Notes under the pieces: model-generated | What the model was told of the DNA's origin: nothing | The model's input: only the letters and a program-made list of their open reading frames with translations | Databases searched by the model: none | Shown here: in pieces, positions 31,001-40,121 of the stretch | Position numbering within the stretch: position 1 is the stretch's first letter | Layout of the letters: the number at the start of each line of letters is the position of its first letter | NCBI GenBank assembly: GCA_964640225.1 | Contig: CAZXFI010000008.1 | Location: 1-48,257 of the forward strand | Direction: 5' to 3' | From: JAGLWW01 sp964640225 | Lineage (GTDB): Archaea > Aenigmatarchaeota > Aenigmatarchaeia > PWEA01 > JAGHBM01 | Length of the DNA stretch: 48,257 nucleotides | Position numbers and translations under genes: made by a program

Positions 31001-32624
31001 TAGTAACTCTTTTAGGATCTAAGTCTTTATGAGCTCGTACTATAGCTCCTATCACATCAAGAGTGCTGGACTCCATTAAACCTTGAAGAACACTAGCATT
31101 ACGTTGGAGTTCCTGTCTACTTGGCATTTCTCCAACTCTTGCTGTTCTTACATTCTGTTCAATCTCTCTATCATTCAGCAATTCATCAACAGTAGCCCTT
31201 CCTCTTACGGGCTCTGCTCTTTGAGGTTCTGTTCTTTCAATCTCAGTTTTTGGCTCAGCAACATCTCTTGTTCTCGGAGGTTCAATCTGTCTAGCAGCTC
31301 TTCTATCATTAACTATCCTAACAGCTTCCCCTACAACAACTTCTCTTGCGGGCTTATTACCTCTACTCTCCAAAGCAATAGAAACTCTCTCATTAAACGC
31401 TTCAGCACCAACTTCATTAACAGCTTCAACTATCCTACTAGCATTCTGGTCTGAGATTGGTTCTCCGATAGTAGTTTTAACATCTTCTGAAAGAATTTCC
31501 CTTGAAACTCTCTCAGCACTTCTTCTCAAAGAGTACTCAGCAGGAATATCCCTAGAAGTAACTCCTCTCACTCTAACTTCTTCTAAACCAATCTCATCAA
31601 AAGCTCTTGACATTCTGAATTGAGAAACATCACCAAGAGAAGCATTCTCCATACCTCTATTTCTCATAGCTAACAAAGGTGCTAACCCTAATACAAAAGG
31701 AGCAGCCATCACAGTAAATCCAACAGCTTGTGCAGTTCCTTCTTCCTCAGGAGCAGCTATCTTTCCAAAAGCTGCCAAACTTGTAAGAGTAGTTGCTTTC
31801 TTTGAAGCAAACTTAGCAGTACCCTTAGAAAATACCCCTGCTCTCATAAGCCGAGAAGAGAAGCCCTTAAAAGCAATAGAAGCAGCCCCATGTACAAAAG
31901 GAGTTAAAGCAAAAGCCAACATACCTCTTCTATTCATCTCCAATTCAGCAGGATCCATTTCTCCAAGAGTTTTCTTAAACTGCTCATTCAACTCAGGAGA
32001 AACAACAGCACTTGTCGTTGCCAAATCCCTGACAGCATTAAACCCTGTGATAAAAGGAAAAGAAATTATCCCCCATCCTGTTTCAATAGGATTAGTAACT
32101 CCATGCCAAGCAATCCTTAGCCCTTCTGAAAATGAACTGGTTCCTAAGAGTGTTCCTTTCATCTCTAAATCTTCTCCAGGAACATAAAAATACTCACCCA
32201 TTCCAATTAAGTCTTTGACGGATTCAAACTCTCTATTGATAGGGTGTTCAGGGCTTGGGCTTATAGGAGGTTTCCCTTGTTCTTCCCTTGCAACATCAAT
32301 TGCAAGTCTTCTTCGTTCTACAGATCTTCTCCTTGAAGGAAGAACATTAGTCACATCTTCTCTTGCAGTTATATCAGATGCACTAATACCTTCAGTCCCA
32401 GGAGTTTCAATTCCCCCAAGACCACTCATAGCTTGTTGCATTAATTTTTCAAAATTCTCCAACCCTTCACCCTCACCCTCACTCTCTTTCTTCTCACCTT
32501 CCATAAATTCAGAAAGATCAACACCTCTTTCCGACTGTGGAGTTTCTCTCTCCTGTACTTCTTCCTCTTCCTCTTTCTTCTTCCCACCTTCAATGAATTG
32601 GCTTAAATCTACTGGTGTTGTCAT
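27993..32624 (-). CDS. Large internal virion/ejection protein (1543 aa)
   Basis: This is the largest gene in the window. The N-terminus repeats a short motif, VDLSQFIEGGKKK then VDLSEFMEGEKKE, separated by acidic sequence. A hydrophobic segment GFTVMAAPFVLGLAPLLAMR follows near residue 310. The rest is mainly helical with Arg-rich stretches, and the last 300 residues (RYGMGNNPAGW, LTQFGTWSVQRR) resemble the C-terminus of large podovirus ejection proteins. It probably enters the host with the DNA. No lysozyme or transglycosylase motif was found. It overlaps the upstream gene by ATGA. Confidence 0.75.
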   Translation of the reverse strand: MTTPVDLSQFIEGGKKKEEEEEVQERETPQSERGVDLSEFMEGEKKESEGEGEGLENFEKLMQQAMSGLGGIETPGTEGISASDITAREDVTNVLPSRRRSVERRRLAIDVAREEQGKPPISPSPEHPINREFESVKDLIGMGEYFYVPGEDLEMKGTLLGTSSFSEGLRIAWHGVTNPIETGWGIISFPFITGFNAVRDLATTSAVVSPELNEQFKKTLGEMDPAELEMNRRGMLAFALTPFVHGAASIAFKGFSSRLMRAGVFSKGTAKFASKKATTLTSLAAFGKIAAPEEEGTAQAVGFTVMAAPFVLGLAPLLAMRNRGMENASLGDVSQFRMSRAFDEIGLEEVRVRGVTSRDIPAEYSLRRSAERVSREILSEDVKTTIGEPISDQNASRIVEAVNEVGAEAFNERVSIALESRGNKPAREVVVGEAVRIVNDRRAARQIEPPRTRDVAEPKTEIERTEPQRAEPVRGRATVDELLNDREIEQNVRTARVGEMPSRQELQRNASVLQGLMESSTLDVIGAIVRAHKDLDPKRVTIIPQVDNLGDAIPKIKEIIPDVLISTYKRSDGTYDIAIGGPESGFRGYRAQFENYGHYTGESVSIRGKLYEYYTTLPDGSVLVESPTGKGRVRFDGSLVGRAGWGNEGRVIKMTPETLESLKDALEPSEFMEFQNLLREMNPTDGKMAPVGDINSAADANGFMVRETSPGRWTVLDAETGRVVKRRFKSKAEATEYMDQVVQEYGPQYKRRVRREGRGKKKEPGTADIRDRIASDYEAKFEEPVEQVLNAAMPSPEGGGTGLPRPTNFPSPRLFSPSRFTGWLQQTLAEHARWITDSKTIFEALDNKYGTQFVNEIYFPTQDGFLKAKAAAVPYLNRLKRIEKTLKKIGEEGRENIFRYIETMSYNEMLYGGLQVNRLPTGYENLIARFWARNNVRNDKLGQFLLDLNSLKESQKARMDRDLTGSEIKRIRAELAEEYGFSPAEITAVRQLEAVLKKPMNEASVYNIRRLANALMDETPTREQFARDNNMNATQLKAAADLETLFRDIAIKRQIPDERLLRGYINHAREYGMGDVELTFLKQRATGELREMQEFMFDKVRTGEINEYNLDPIQSTALYIKAGFDHDLLMRPWNRARNIAKAEAIRRAGEKYYENTELYQNATRYLNDLRGIPSASTLRFQDHFAKTLKRLGIEKEVNFQRDVVNTILAMQSASAMAFRVGLGLRDFYDYFFSFGAKVGYTRAWEAFSRTNPLKTRMFRELKEQGEITGQTHIEFGRPGEAVRGKVGRFAERGLKASLQPTFHEWMQAAAFYDMWKIVPKELNRVTRGKQSLETAYRRIKADTFNEVVRNKFDALVQEGKIEEATRYLAKASQVEVAGRYGMGNNPAGWRTNRGRVLTQFGTWSVQRRTYLMRNLSEGSAGNRLAFAARFAMGQAALAFTGRFLGFNLGSWYTLPGLVFRSPILQHMINVGLITGGSERDRDRGITAFQRLFPTSDHPASLYIPGSYAFYDVKKALTDPRIEDPVRGIGRMIGIPISDKEPEF

Positions 32625-33949
32625 GGCGTTATATATCCAGTGTCAATTAGTTCTTGGTAGATTCTCGGCGATTCTCTTCTTATATAATTGATTGCTTCTT
32701 CTCTTCTATCCGGTGGGACTTGCTCTAACTGTGCAAGAGTATCCAAAGCAGGTCCACTTAGAAATCCTCTACCAGGAAGAGTTCCATAATTTTGAATTTG
32801 TTCATAGTCAAACTCATTTCCTTCAGCATCAATAACTTTTATTCCACGCAGGAAATCTCCTATTCCATACCATCTTCCTTTAGTATCAAGTTCAGCATGA
32901 AGCCCATCAACTCCCAAGTCAGCTCCAATCATACCAAGAATTGGGTTGATAGTAGTGTTGATTAAAGTCTCAATTGAACTCTCTTGTTGAGATCTATTAA
33001 GTTGTGTATTTGACAATATCATTCTAATTTGTGACGAGGCACCTGCTAAGATACGTGCATGATCTTCTCTCTTCTCACGTCTATCTCGTTCTCTTCTCAT
33101 ATTAGCATGCTCTTCTACCACACGAGCAATGGTAGGTGATCTTGAGGGATCTTTTACATATGCTAAGTATTCTTCGAGTGGATAGTTATACCCTAACTCT
33201 GTTCCCATATTAAACAGTCTTCTTGCACTTACAATGTCTGACTCTTCACCTTCACTTTCAGTAGGTGCAATTCCTAATACTTCAGTAAGCTCAGGATCGG
33301 AGGAAGGATCTGCGTACCAATCTCTAACTCTTTCCCATTTGGCTAAATCTGGACGACCAATACTGGGATCAATGAGACGTTCTATAACTTGCATTATAGC
33401 AGAGTCAGGTACTTCCTGCTCTTCCTCTCCAGTTTCTGGTCCTTCAATATCAATTCCAAGAAAACCTAATGTAGCTATGTCAGTAGGACTCAAATTACTC
33501 TCATCAAGTTCACCGCTTCTCAAACCCTCATAAAGCTCCACACCTCTTTCTAAGAGCATTCCTTCCAAAACACCTTGAGGAGATTCTCCGAGACCAAGAC
33601 CTTGTAATCCTAGTTTAGTTTTTTGTTCTAGATCTAAACCTTCAAATGTTTCCATATAGAGATTTTGCATCTTTGAAGAGAAATCAGGTGGAACGTTTTG
33701 TAAAACTTCACCAAAATCCTCTCCAAAGAATTGATTATACTCAGGTACCAAATCAGGATTACTTCTAACCATATTAGCAGAGGTTTGAAGAGTTTCAGGA
33801 TTCATCAATAACTCCCTTCTCAACCTCCTCTGCTCTTCTTCCTGTTCCAATCCAGGTCTAAGAATTTTAGTTATATTTGGAGCAAGCTTCCTTAAACTCT
33901 CTCCAACTGTTGGAAAGTATACTTGTGGTAAAGGTTGTACTCCACCCAT
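32621..33949 (-). CDS. Internal virion/ejection-type protein (442 aa)
   Basis: The product is acidic and helical with Gln/Glu-rich segments (EQEEEQRRLRRELLMNPETL), a helical middle (ANMRRERDRREKREDHARIL) and a C-terminal LPGRGFLSGPALDTLAQLEQ. It lies just upstream of the 1543-residue protein and is coupled to it. Position and composition suggest an ejection or portal-interior protein; no specific family is recognised. Confidence 0.65.
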   Translation of the reverse strand: MGGVQPLPQVYFPTVGESLRKLAPNITKILRPGLEQEEEQRRLRRELLMNPETLQTSANMVRSNPDLVPEYNQFFGEDFGEVLQNVPPDFSSKMQNLYMETFEGLDLEQKTKLGLQGLGLGESPQGVLEGMLLERGVELYEGLRSGELDESNLSPTDIATLGFLGIDIEGPETGEEEQEVPDSAIMQVIERLIDPSIGRPDLAKWERVRDWYADPSSDPELTEVLGIAPTESEGEESDIVSARRLFNMGTELGYNYPLEEYLAYVKDPSRSPTIARVVEEHANMRRERDRREKREDHARILAGASSQIRMILSNTQLNRSQQESSIETLINTTINPILGMIGADLGVDGLHAELDTKGRWYGIGDFLRGIKVIDAEGNEFDYEQIQNYGTLPGRGFLSGPALDTLAQLEQVPPDRREEAINYIRRESPRIYQELIDTGYITP

Positions 33950-33998
33950 TATATCAACCTCCTACTCTGTAAGGTTTAATTATTCTCAATAAGTATTC

Positions 33999-34634
33999 TC
34001 AACCTCCAGCTTTCTTTATATCAGCAATACTTCCTCCAACTTCACTTGCACCACTGAAGAGATCAGCCCATTGCTGTAAAGAGGAAGGTTGTTGGAAAGC
34101 ATAAGTACTAGCTTGAGGAGTACCTAATCCTGTAAACCCTCCTGCAAGTTGTAACAAAGGCATCAAAGCAGCTAATTGTTGTTGCATAGCTTGCATTCTC
34201 AAATCACCAATTGCCATAGCTTCTTTAGGAGCAACATCTGCTCTGTAAATAGATTCTGAAACAGCAGCAGGTGTTCCTTTTGAAGTTCCCCCTGGAGCCG
34301 CTGTGTATCTCTCCCTCAATTCAGCTACATCTCTACCTTTCTGTGTTTGAATCAACTTACTAAGACTATCCTCCATCCCAGAAATATCTGGACCTGAAAT
34401 TAGATCTTGAATAACATTACCAATACCCTGAGTCCTATCTATAGGATCAGTGTATTCTCCTTCAGTCACCATAGTCTTACCAGAAGGAAGTTGTTGTCTA
34501 CTAACTTCTCCTTTTTTATTAAGAGGTTGACCTAAAAGAATTTGACTCAGGAAGTCTGTAAAAGCTTCTGCAAAAGTACCACTAGCAGGAGTCCCACCAA
34601 CTTCACCAGTTTGAACTTTGTTATCCAATCCCAT
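33999..34634 (-). CDS. Internal virion-type protein (211 aa)
   Basis: The product is Gly/Ala/Gln-rich with an amphipathic stretch (MQAMQQQLAALMPLLQLAGG) near residue 150 and low hydrophobicity elsewhere. Small Ala/Gln-rich proteins of this kind upstream of large ejection proteins are common in podoviruses. It shares TAATG with the GNAT gene. Function inferred from context. Confidence 0.6.
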   Translation of the reverse strand: MGLDNKVQTGEVGGTPASGTFAEAFTDFLSQILLGQPLNKKGEVSRQQLPSGKTMVTEGEYTDPIDRTQGIGNVIQDLISGPDISGMEDSLSKLIQTQKGRDVAELRERYTAAPGGTSKGTPAAVSESIYRADVAPKEAMAIGDLRMQAMQQQLAALMPLLQLAGGFTGLGTPQASTYAFQQPSSLQQWADLFSGASEVGGSIADIKKAGG

Positions 34635-35218
34635 TATCTCAATTCCTCTTTCAAAAGTCCATACATTGCTTTATCATACCAAACTCCATCAAGAAGAGTC
34701 ACAGCTCTCTTAGTACCTTCATACTTAAAACCAAGACTCTTCTCAACAAAATTCCTTGTTTTGTTATTCCCAAACTTAGGCACTTCAGCACTCAACCTTC
34801 TGAATCCCAACTCATCGAAAGCATACTTCAACATTCTCTTAACTAATTCAACCCTACCTTCATGTCTTCCATCAAAGAAGGAATAATGAGCCAAAGCATC
34901 ACCATTAGTCCTAATTTCTGTGACATAGAAAACACCCACAAAATTATCCACAACGTAGAACAGTCCTGTTGAAGTCACATTCCCATTACCATCATAACAA
35001 ATAAGAGTCTTCACAAACTCCTTGAAATCATCCCTAAGTTCTTTGTTAAACAAAGTCTTAAACTTCCTAGCTCTCTGCCAGAAAATGGTTAAGTTGTTGT
35101 GTGTTAATTGTAACTCTCTAACTTCCCTCACTACAGTACCATCTTGCTCCTCACACTCAATAGAGAAGATAGGATCATTTTGTAAATCTGGCTCAAGTTG
35201 AAGATTCTCCGGAAGCAT
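34634..35218 (-). CDS. GNAT-like acetyltransferase in the virion gene block
   Basis: I chose ATG 35218 (MLPENLQ), nine bases after GAGG. The product is 194 residues. The C-terminal half has the GNAT order: GLFYVVDNFVGVFYVTEIR, a helix ELVKRMLKYAFDELGFRRLS, then AEVPKFGNNKTRNFVEKSLG and FKYEGTKR. The substrate is unknown. It overlaps the nozzle-like gene's end. GNAT proteins at this point of tail modules occur in several podoviruses. Confidence 0.75.
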   Translation of the reverse strand: MLPENLQLEPDLQNDPIFSIECEEQDGTVVREVRELQLTHNNLTIFWQRARKFKTLFNKELRDDFKEFVKTLICYDGNGNVTSTGLFYVVDNFVGVFYVTEIRTNGDALAHYSFFDGRHEGRVELVKRMLKYAFDELGFRRLSAEVPKFGNNKTRNFVEKSLGFKYEGTKRAVTLLDGVWYDKAMYGLLKEELR

Positions 35219-36788
35219 AATGATGTACCTCATAGTTAATAATATCAAAGATTCCATCAGTGGAGGTAAGTCTCCACATTAGTCTCTTAGAACGAAGGGC
35301 TTTCTTGTACTTAGCTAATTTCCCTTCTCCTACTTCCAACACTACTTCTTTAGCCGTAGTCCAATTACTCCCTCCATCCCTAGAGTAAGAAATTGTCACA
35401 GTCCCACTTGTCGTACAGTTGTACTCAAAATTGATCTCACCAACCACCATACTCTTAACTGGAAGCTTAAACTCCTTAGACCTAAGTTCAAAAGTAAAGT
35501 CAACAGAATTATCCTGAACCACTGTGGAGTCTTCTTCTAATACAACTCCATCATTACAGCCTAAAAGAATAACACTCTCACTCTTAGGTGTAGCACTCAA
35601 TTCATCAATAGTGCCTGTTAAATCATTAATAACTCCAGTCAAGTCATCTATAGAAGTATAATTAACATACCTACTATGAGGCAATACAGCAGAAGCATTA
35701 CCAACCTCATCATAACTCCATCCTTGAGTTTTCCTGTTCCAAACCCAAAGTTTCACAGCATCAAAATCAGAGTTTGGAAGTCCTAACAAATACTCCTTAT
35801 TGTACTTATCATAAGCTGAAAACACAGCAGCAGAATCTTCCACATCAGTCAGTAAATCATTACTAACCTTCCAGCCAACATCTCCATCTATACCAAGTTG
35901 TACTCCAGGAGTATAATCAAAGATTCCTTCATTCTGAACTGAGAGGAAGATAATTCCAGATTCAGTCTTAGCAATAGCACTTGGAATATCTGCTCCAATT
36001 CCACTAACTACTGAGTAAGGATTCAAAGGATCAGTAGCAGCAGCTTGTTTTGTGCTTAGCCAAATACTCTTCTCCCTTGGAATAATCATCACTGTCGTCA
36101 ATCCAAATAAACCAGAGATTGGATCTATATCTTCTGAACCTGAGACTGGAAGGGGTTTATTGCCTGCACTTATATCCTCAGCAGCATCAAACTCTGTGTA
36201 ATTCCTATTCCCACTCCAATAAAGAGTACTCATTCCTTCCGCAGTGTCACCAACTGAAGCAGCAATGATTCTATCAGCAAACCCAGTAACAAATCTTGCC
36301 TTAGGTGCAGAAGAATCCAAATCAGAAATTGTACCTGCACTTAAATCAACCTTCTGCAACTTATCAGTCCCATTACTTATAATCAAATTCCCACTAACAA
36401 CAGTGTGATCTATAAAAAGTTTCCCCCCACTCAAAGTACCACTCAATGCTGTCCAAGAAGAACCTTCTGTGTAATGTCCTCCCTCTTGAGTTAGCCTTAT
36501 GACAAAAACACTACCAGAAGACTCCTCAATTCTAATCAACTTCTTAACTTGATCAGAGTTAGGAGCACTTGCACTGAAAACAGATTTACCAACCCTCCTA
36601 CTAACCTTATCCAATCTAACTCTAGCATTCCTGGCTAAAGATAAACCCTCAGCAGGAATATCAGCTGGATCAATTGAAGTAAACATTCCTCCACTTAGAA
36701 CAGCAGAAGTAAATAACTTCAACTCTTCTAACCTGTGAGGATTCAATCCTCTGATTGGTCTTGGTATTCCTCTTTTTATGTAAGTCAT
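35193..36788 (-). CDS. Nozzle/stopper-like tail protein, probable beta-propeller (531 aa)
   Basis: The product is 531 residues, beta-rich, with repeated blade-like segments (GGKLFIDHTVVSGNLIISNG; PREKSIWLSTKQ; KYNKEYLLGLPNSDF; VKLWVWNRKTQGW). The N-terminus GGMFTSIDPADIPAEGLSLA is of the kind seen in podovirus tail hub or nozzle proteins (P22 gp10, T7 gp12 class). It probably closes the tail after packaging. The assignment is by pattern, not a named motif. Confidence 0.65.
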   Translation of the reverse strand: MTYIKRGIPRPIRGLNPHRLEELKLFTSAVLSGGMFTSIDPADIPAEGLSLARNARVRLDKVSRRVGKSVFSASAPNSDQVKKLIRIEESSGSVFVIRLTQEGGHYTEGSSWTALSGTLSGGKLFIDHTVVSGNLIISNGTDKLQKVDLSAGTISDLDSSAPKARFVTGFADRIIAASVGDTAEGMSTLYWSGNRNYTEFDAAEDISAGNKPLPVSGSEDIDPISGLFGLTTVMIIPREKSIWLSTKQAAATDPLNPYSVVSGIGADIPSAIAKTESGIIFLSVQNEGIFDYTPGVQLGIDGDVGWKVSNDLLTDVEDSAAVFSAYDKYNKEYLLGLPNSDFDAVKLWVWNRKTQGWSYDEVGNASAVLPHSRYVNYTSIDDLTGVINDLTGTIDELSATPKSESVILLGCNDGVVLEEDSTVVQDNSVDFTFELRSKEFKLPVKSMVVGEINFEYNCTTSGTVTISYSRDGGSNWTTAKEVVLEVGEGKLAKYKKALRSKRLMWRLTSTDGIFDIINYEVHHYASGESST

Positions 36789-37354
36789 TAAAACACTCGG
36801 AAAGCACTCAAGAATGTGTTACTGATTACATTAATTGGATCCCCTGCTCCATTAACTTGTAGAACTACCATAGAAATAGTGTCACTAACAGAAAACTCAT
36901 AAAAACCACTAACCTGTCCGTACATATTGATAGTAGAACTAGGCAAACAAGTCACTGTTGGTAAGTTATATCCTGAAGCATTTATACCAAGGTATCCATT
37001 AGTACAATCTTCTGTAGCAGCCCAAACAACCTGTCCTGTGATGAAGTAATAGCCAGCAGTTTGAATGGTTAGTACAGTAGGACTTCCAGCATCATACATT
37101 CCACCTTCATCTTTATACTCTGTATCCCATGTAATAGTGGTTGCAGAATTGTTATCTATGGATAAACTAATAGCCCTTCCAACAACAACTTTATCCAAAC
37201 CAATAGGAACCAAAGGATCATCATCAATATCACTGAAGAACGATGATAATCTCTCTTCAACATCCAACCTAAGTTGACGAATATGATCATCAATCAAGTT
37301 GGCATTAGCACTTCCCGCAGGAATTATGTTACTCCACTCATTTGTATAAGCCAT
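36788..37354 (-). CDS. C1q/TNF-like jelly-roll virion protein (188 aa)
   Basis: The N-terminus (NANLIDDHIRQLRLDVEERL) is a trimerising helix common in phage fibre proteins. It is followed by a jelly-roll-like domain with TIQTAGYYFITGQVVW and SGFYEFSVSDTISMVVLQ, typical of C1q/TNF-like folds. It is likely an appendage or receptor-binding protein. TAATG overlaps at both ends couple it to neighbours. Confidence 0.65.
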   Translation of the reverse strand: MAYTNEWSNIIPAGSANANLIDDHIRQLRLDVEERLSSFFSDIDDDPLVPIGLDKVVVGRAISLSIDNNSATTITWDTEYKDEGGMYDAGSPTVLTIQTAGYYFITGQVVWAATEDCTNGYLGINASGYNLPTVTCLPSSTINMYGQVSGFYEFSVSDTISMVVLQVNGAGDPINVISNTFLSAFRVF

Positions 37355-38004
37355 TAGCTGTTATCACTCCTTCCGACCTCACTCCAAACACCGTCATTAA
37401 ACATGACAAGTGTGAGAGTGTCTGTATCTGCCATTGCAAAATCACCAGAGCCATTTAGAATTATGTTAGCATTATCTGTTATAGTGATAGAATGAGCACT
37501 CAGAATCTCAATCCTCTGTCCAACAATTCCATCATCAAAATCAGTTATAGTAGTGGTACCTCCTGTTTCAAAATACCTACCACCTTTAACAGAAGGAGTT
37601 GCATCGTCTGCTAATGTTTGTACTTCTGAAGTAGCTCCCCACCACTTTGCAGTAATTCCAGGATACCATTCAGAATCAAGTGTAACAGTTCCTAAGCCTC
37701 CAAAAATTTGATAAGGACCAGCTTCAATTGAGCCTGTGATTGTGATTGTGATTCCACTCTCAGGACTCAACATAGCTCCCTCTTCAAATCTCATATGGGC
37801 AGTAATAGATAAATCAGCGGAAACCACATAAGTACCAGCAGGGAATACTAATGTGCCAAGAGCTGCGTCAGCTAAGACTAAAGCATCATGATCATCAGTT
37901 TCTCCATCACCAGTTGCACCATAATCTGGGTGTAGAACATTGTGAACCATTCCACCTTTATCAAGTGGTCTGCAAGCTATTAAAGCATCAGTGATCTCAG
38001 ACAT
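37354..38004 (-). CDS. Tailspike-like protein with pectate-lyase-type N-terminal segment (216 aa)
   Basis: DYGATGDGETDDHDALVLAD (residues 28-47) is the hallmark of the pectate-lyase-like superfamily of tailspikes, followed by LVFPAGTYVVSADLSI. At 216 residues it is far too short for a full beta-helix, and it ends in a beta-rich domain (ITITDNANIILNGSG). It may be an appendage without depolymerase activity. Confidence 0.7.
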   Translation of the reverse strand: MSEITDALIACRPLDKGGMVHNVLHPDYGATGDGETDDHDALVLADAALGTLVFPAGTYVVSADLSITAHMRFEEGAMLSPESGITITITGSIEAGPYQIFGGLGTVTLDSEWYPGITAKWWGATSEVQTLADDATPSVKGGRYFETGGTTTITDFDDGIVGQRIEILSAHSITITDNANIILNGSGDFAMADTDTLTLVMFNDGVWSEVGRSDNS

Positions 38005-38006
38005 TT

Positions 38007-39122
38007 TTATTCAACTCCTGGAACTTTGAGTGCGAAGTGCGAGAAATAAAGTTTGCCTCCATAATCATCATCGGCATCATCTATCCATGTACGAATGTCA
38101 ATATACAATCTACTGTAATCATTTATATCTCCTGCAAAGTCGCCATCCTCAAAAGGAAGGTAAAGTGTTTGCCAGTAGGAGCGTAAAGGATGAATAGTGG
38201 CAGAACCAAGAACATCAGGATTGAAAAAATAATCTATAGACTGACAGTACACACAAGCATCAAGCGATAAATCAAAAATATGTAATCCGGTATTTATAAC
38301 ACCGTTTTTTCCTGTACGTCGAGCTCTAACAATTAAAGTGTGACCAAAATCACTGCTACTAATTTCTGGATTAATAACAGGAGATAGATGGCACCGATAA
38401 AAAGCTCGATCACAGTAATAAAGTTCAGAGCTGGGATCATAGGTTCCTAAAGGCTCTAAATAACAATAGATATAAGCAGAGTCATCATTTCTTATTCTAG
38501 GATACTTATTACTACCTGGCGTCCAAGGACCCTCATAAGTATCAGGCCAGGGATAATCTTTACGAGGAACAGCATATTGAAATTCAGCTTCAGTAGTCCC
38601 CTCAGTAACCCCGATCATTCCTGCCCAAGATCTTCTACTGTCATAGATAATGAGTTCATCTTCTGCTAACTCAAGACTAATGGTATCATCATCAGAATCC
38701 TTAGCAAACACTAACACATCATCATCATCACTGTAAGGAACAATCTTTATATCTTTATCAACATCACCAGGCTCAACTACTACAATACTATCCTCATCAT
38801 CAACATCCGCATCTTCATCCCTATACTTCAAATTAGTGATAGAATAATAAGTAGCCTTTAAGCCTGGATACTTTCCATATAAAGGATAATTAACATCATC
38901 AACACTATCAAACTTAATAAACCCATCCTCATAACTAATCCCATAACCAGCTACACTACCATCACTATCCAAGGAGACATAATCTCCTCTGTCAACAAAT
39001 TTGACATTCTCTAAAATCTCACTGTCAATTCTAAACACCACAACACCATTAGATATAACTGCTGAATCAGCAAATACATCATGAGTACTGTAAGGGTTAG
39101 AATCTGAAGTATATACAGTCAT
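38007..39122 (-). CDS. Predicted virion appendage protein (371 aa)
   Basis: The product is rich in Asp, Tyr and Ser, with a long acidic middle (DEDADVDDEDSIVVVEPGDV) and a C-terminal domain SRLYIDIRTWIDDADDDYGG then LYFSHFALKVPG. Beta-rich composition and position suggest a fibre or tail protein. The Asp runs may bind metal. No family is recognised. Confidence 0.65.
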   Translation of the reverse strand: MTVYTSDSNPYSTHDVFADSAVISNGVVVFRIDSEILENVKFVDRGDYVSLDSDGSVAGYGISYEDGFIKFDSVDDVNYPLYGKYPGLKATYYSITNLKYRDEDADVDDEDSIVVVEPGDVDKDIKIVPYSDDDDVLVFAKDSDDDTISLELAEDELIIYDSRRSWAGMIGVTEGTTEAEFQYAVPRKDYPWPDTYEGPWTPGSNKYPRIRNDDSAYIYCYLEPLGTYDPSSELYYCDRAFYRCHLSPVINPEISSSDFGHTLIVRARRTGKNGVINTGLHIFDLSLDACVYCQSIDYFFNPDVLGSATIHPLRSYWQTLYLPFEDGDFAGDINDYSRLYIDIRTWIDDADDDYGGKLYFSHFALKVPGVE

Positions 39123-39123
39123 T

Positions 39124-39780
39124 TTAGATCGTCGTTAACTCTTCAGGTAACTCAACACCAGCTCTTGCTGAGTCAATTTCTTCCTTAGCTTCAGCAGGGA
39201 CATAAGAATTCATTAAGCCAATATGATGATTCCTAGATTCCCTAGCCGCAGCATAGTCTCTAAGTCTAAACCACCCTCTGTAAACAGCTCCCATTAAAAT
39301 AATCTCATCCACAACAGAAGGAAGTGTGGAAGCTGTGGTAGAGTCACTGAACTCAGAGAGAGTGACCCAATACTTAACTCTCATAGAATAAGTATCATCA
39401 GGGATTGGTTGTAACCTATACCCACCTCTTTCCCTGTAATAACTATCAGGCATTCCTCTTGCGTCTGAGTCAGTATTCAACTCTTCTTCATGAGTCCTCA
39501 TAGTGATTCTATTCAAAGGAAACCATTGGTCACTGTCTTCACTCTTAATACTAAGACCTCTGATTGCTTCAAACAAACTGGGAGTTGAATAATAACCTTC
39601 CCCCTCAACAGTAGTGAATGTCGCACTCTCTTCCGTTTCCCGTAAGGGAATCTTATTCAAGATCTCCCAAAAGGATCTGTTCAAGAGTAAGTAAGCCTCA
39701 TCCTGTGTAAGTTCGTCAGTACTAACATTACCTAAGTGGGCTCTCAATTCATCTTCAAGAGTGTCTAAGTCTATAGACAT
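39124..39780 (-). CDS. Head-tail adaptor-like protein (218 aa)
   Basis: The helical N-terminus (LDTLEDELRAHLGNVSTDEL; EAYLLLNRSFWEILNKIP) followed by a beta hairpin region and DEIILMGAVYRGWFRLRDYA is the pattern of podovirus gp4/gp6-type connector proteins, which sit below the portal. It is located between capsid and tail genes as expected. Confidence 0.7.
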   Translation of the reverse strand: MSIDLDTLEDELRAHLGNVSTDELTQDEAYLLLNRSFWEILNKIPLRETEESATFTTVEGEGYYSTPSLFEAIRGLSIKSEDSDQWFPLNRITMRTHEEELNTDSDARGMPDSYYRERGGYRLQPIPDDTYSMRVKYWVTLSEFSDSTTASTLPSVVDEIILMGAVYRGWFRLRDYAAARESRNHHIGLMNSYVPAEAKEEIDSARAGVELPEELTTI

Positions 39781-39783
39781 TTA

Positions 39784-40044
39784 TCACACCTTTTCAAGGT
39801 AAACGCTCACACTCTTCTCACTGCCAACTTCAGAGAACAGTGCAAACATAGTTATCTTCTCCTCAGTCTCAAACCTCTTATCATTCAATACTATGAAACC
39901 TCCCTTTTGTGGAGAGTCATATTGAATATGGACAATAGAATCATCCAAATCCGATACAACTCTCCACTTACCAAAATCAACAGGAACCTTAGGTCCTATC
40001 AATCCTCTTTTAGGAGTGGCTTGAAGTAATAGTGGAATTTTCAT
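39784..40044 (-). CDS. Small virion-type protein (86 aa)
   Basis: The product is beta-rich (VVSDLDDSIVHIQYDSPQKG; EKSVSVYLEKV) with no family signature. Lying between capsid-related and adaptor genes, it is probably a head or head-tail joining component. A 77-base gap upstream holds no other gene. Confidence 0.6.
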   Translation of the reverse strand: MKIPLLLQATPKRGLIGPKVPVDFGKWRVVSDLDDSIVHIQYDSPQKGGFIVLNDKRFETEEKITMFALFSEVGSEKSVSVYLEKV

Positions 40045-40121
40045 CAGTTAATTTCTCCTAAAAAGGGTTTTAATTGTTAAAAAGTGTTAAAGAGTAAGAG
40101 TGAAAATGAGAGAGTTAAAAC

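Noticed and set aside
29346..31454. Plus-strand frames (29346-29651, 30264-30479, 31083-31454) inside the ejection-protein region
   Set aside because: They are antisense to a 1543-residue continuous gene, with Ser/Phe-rich low-complexity products typical of shadow frames.
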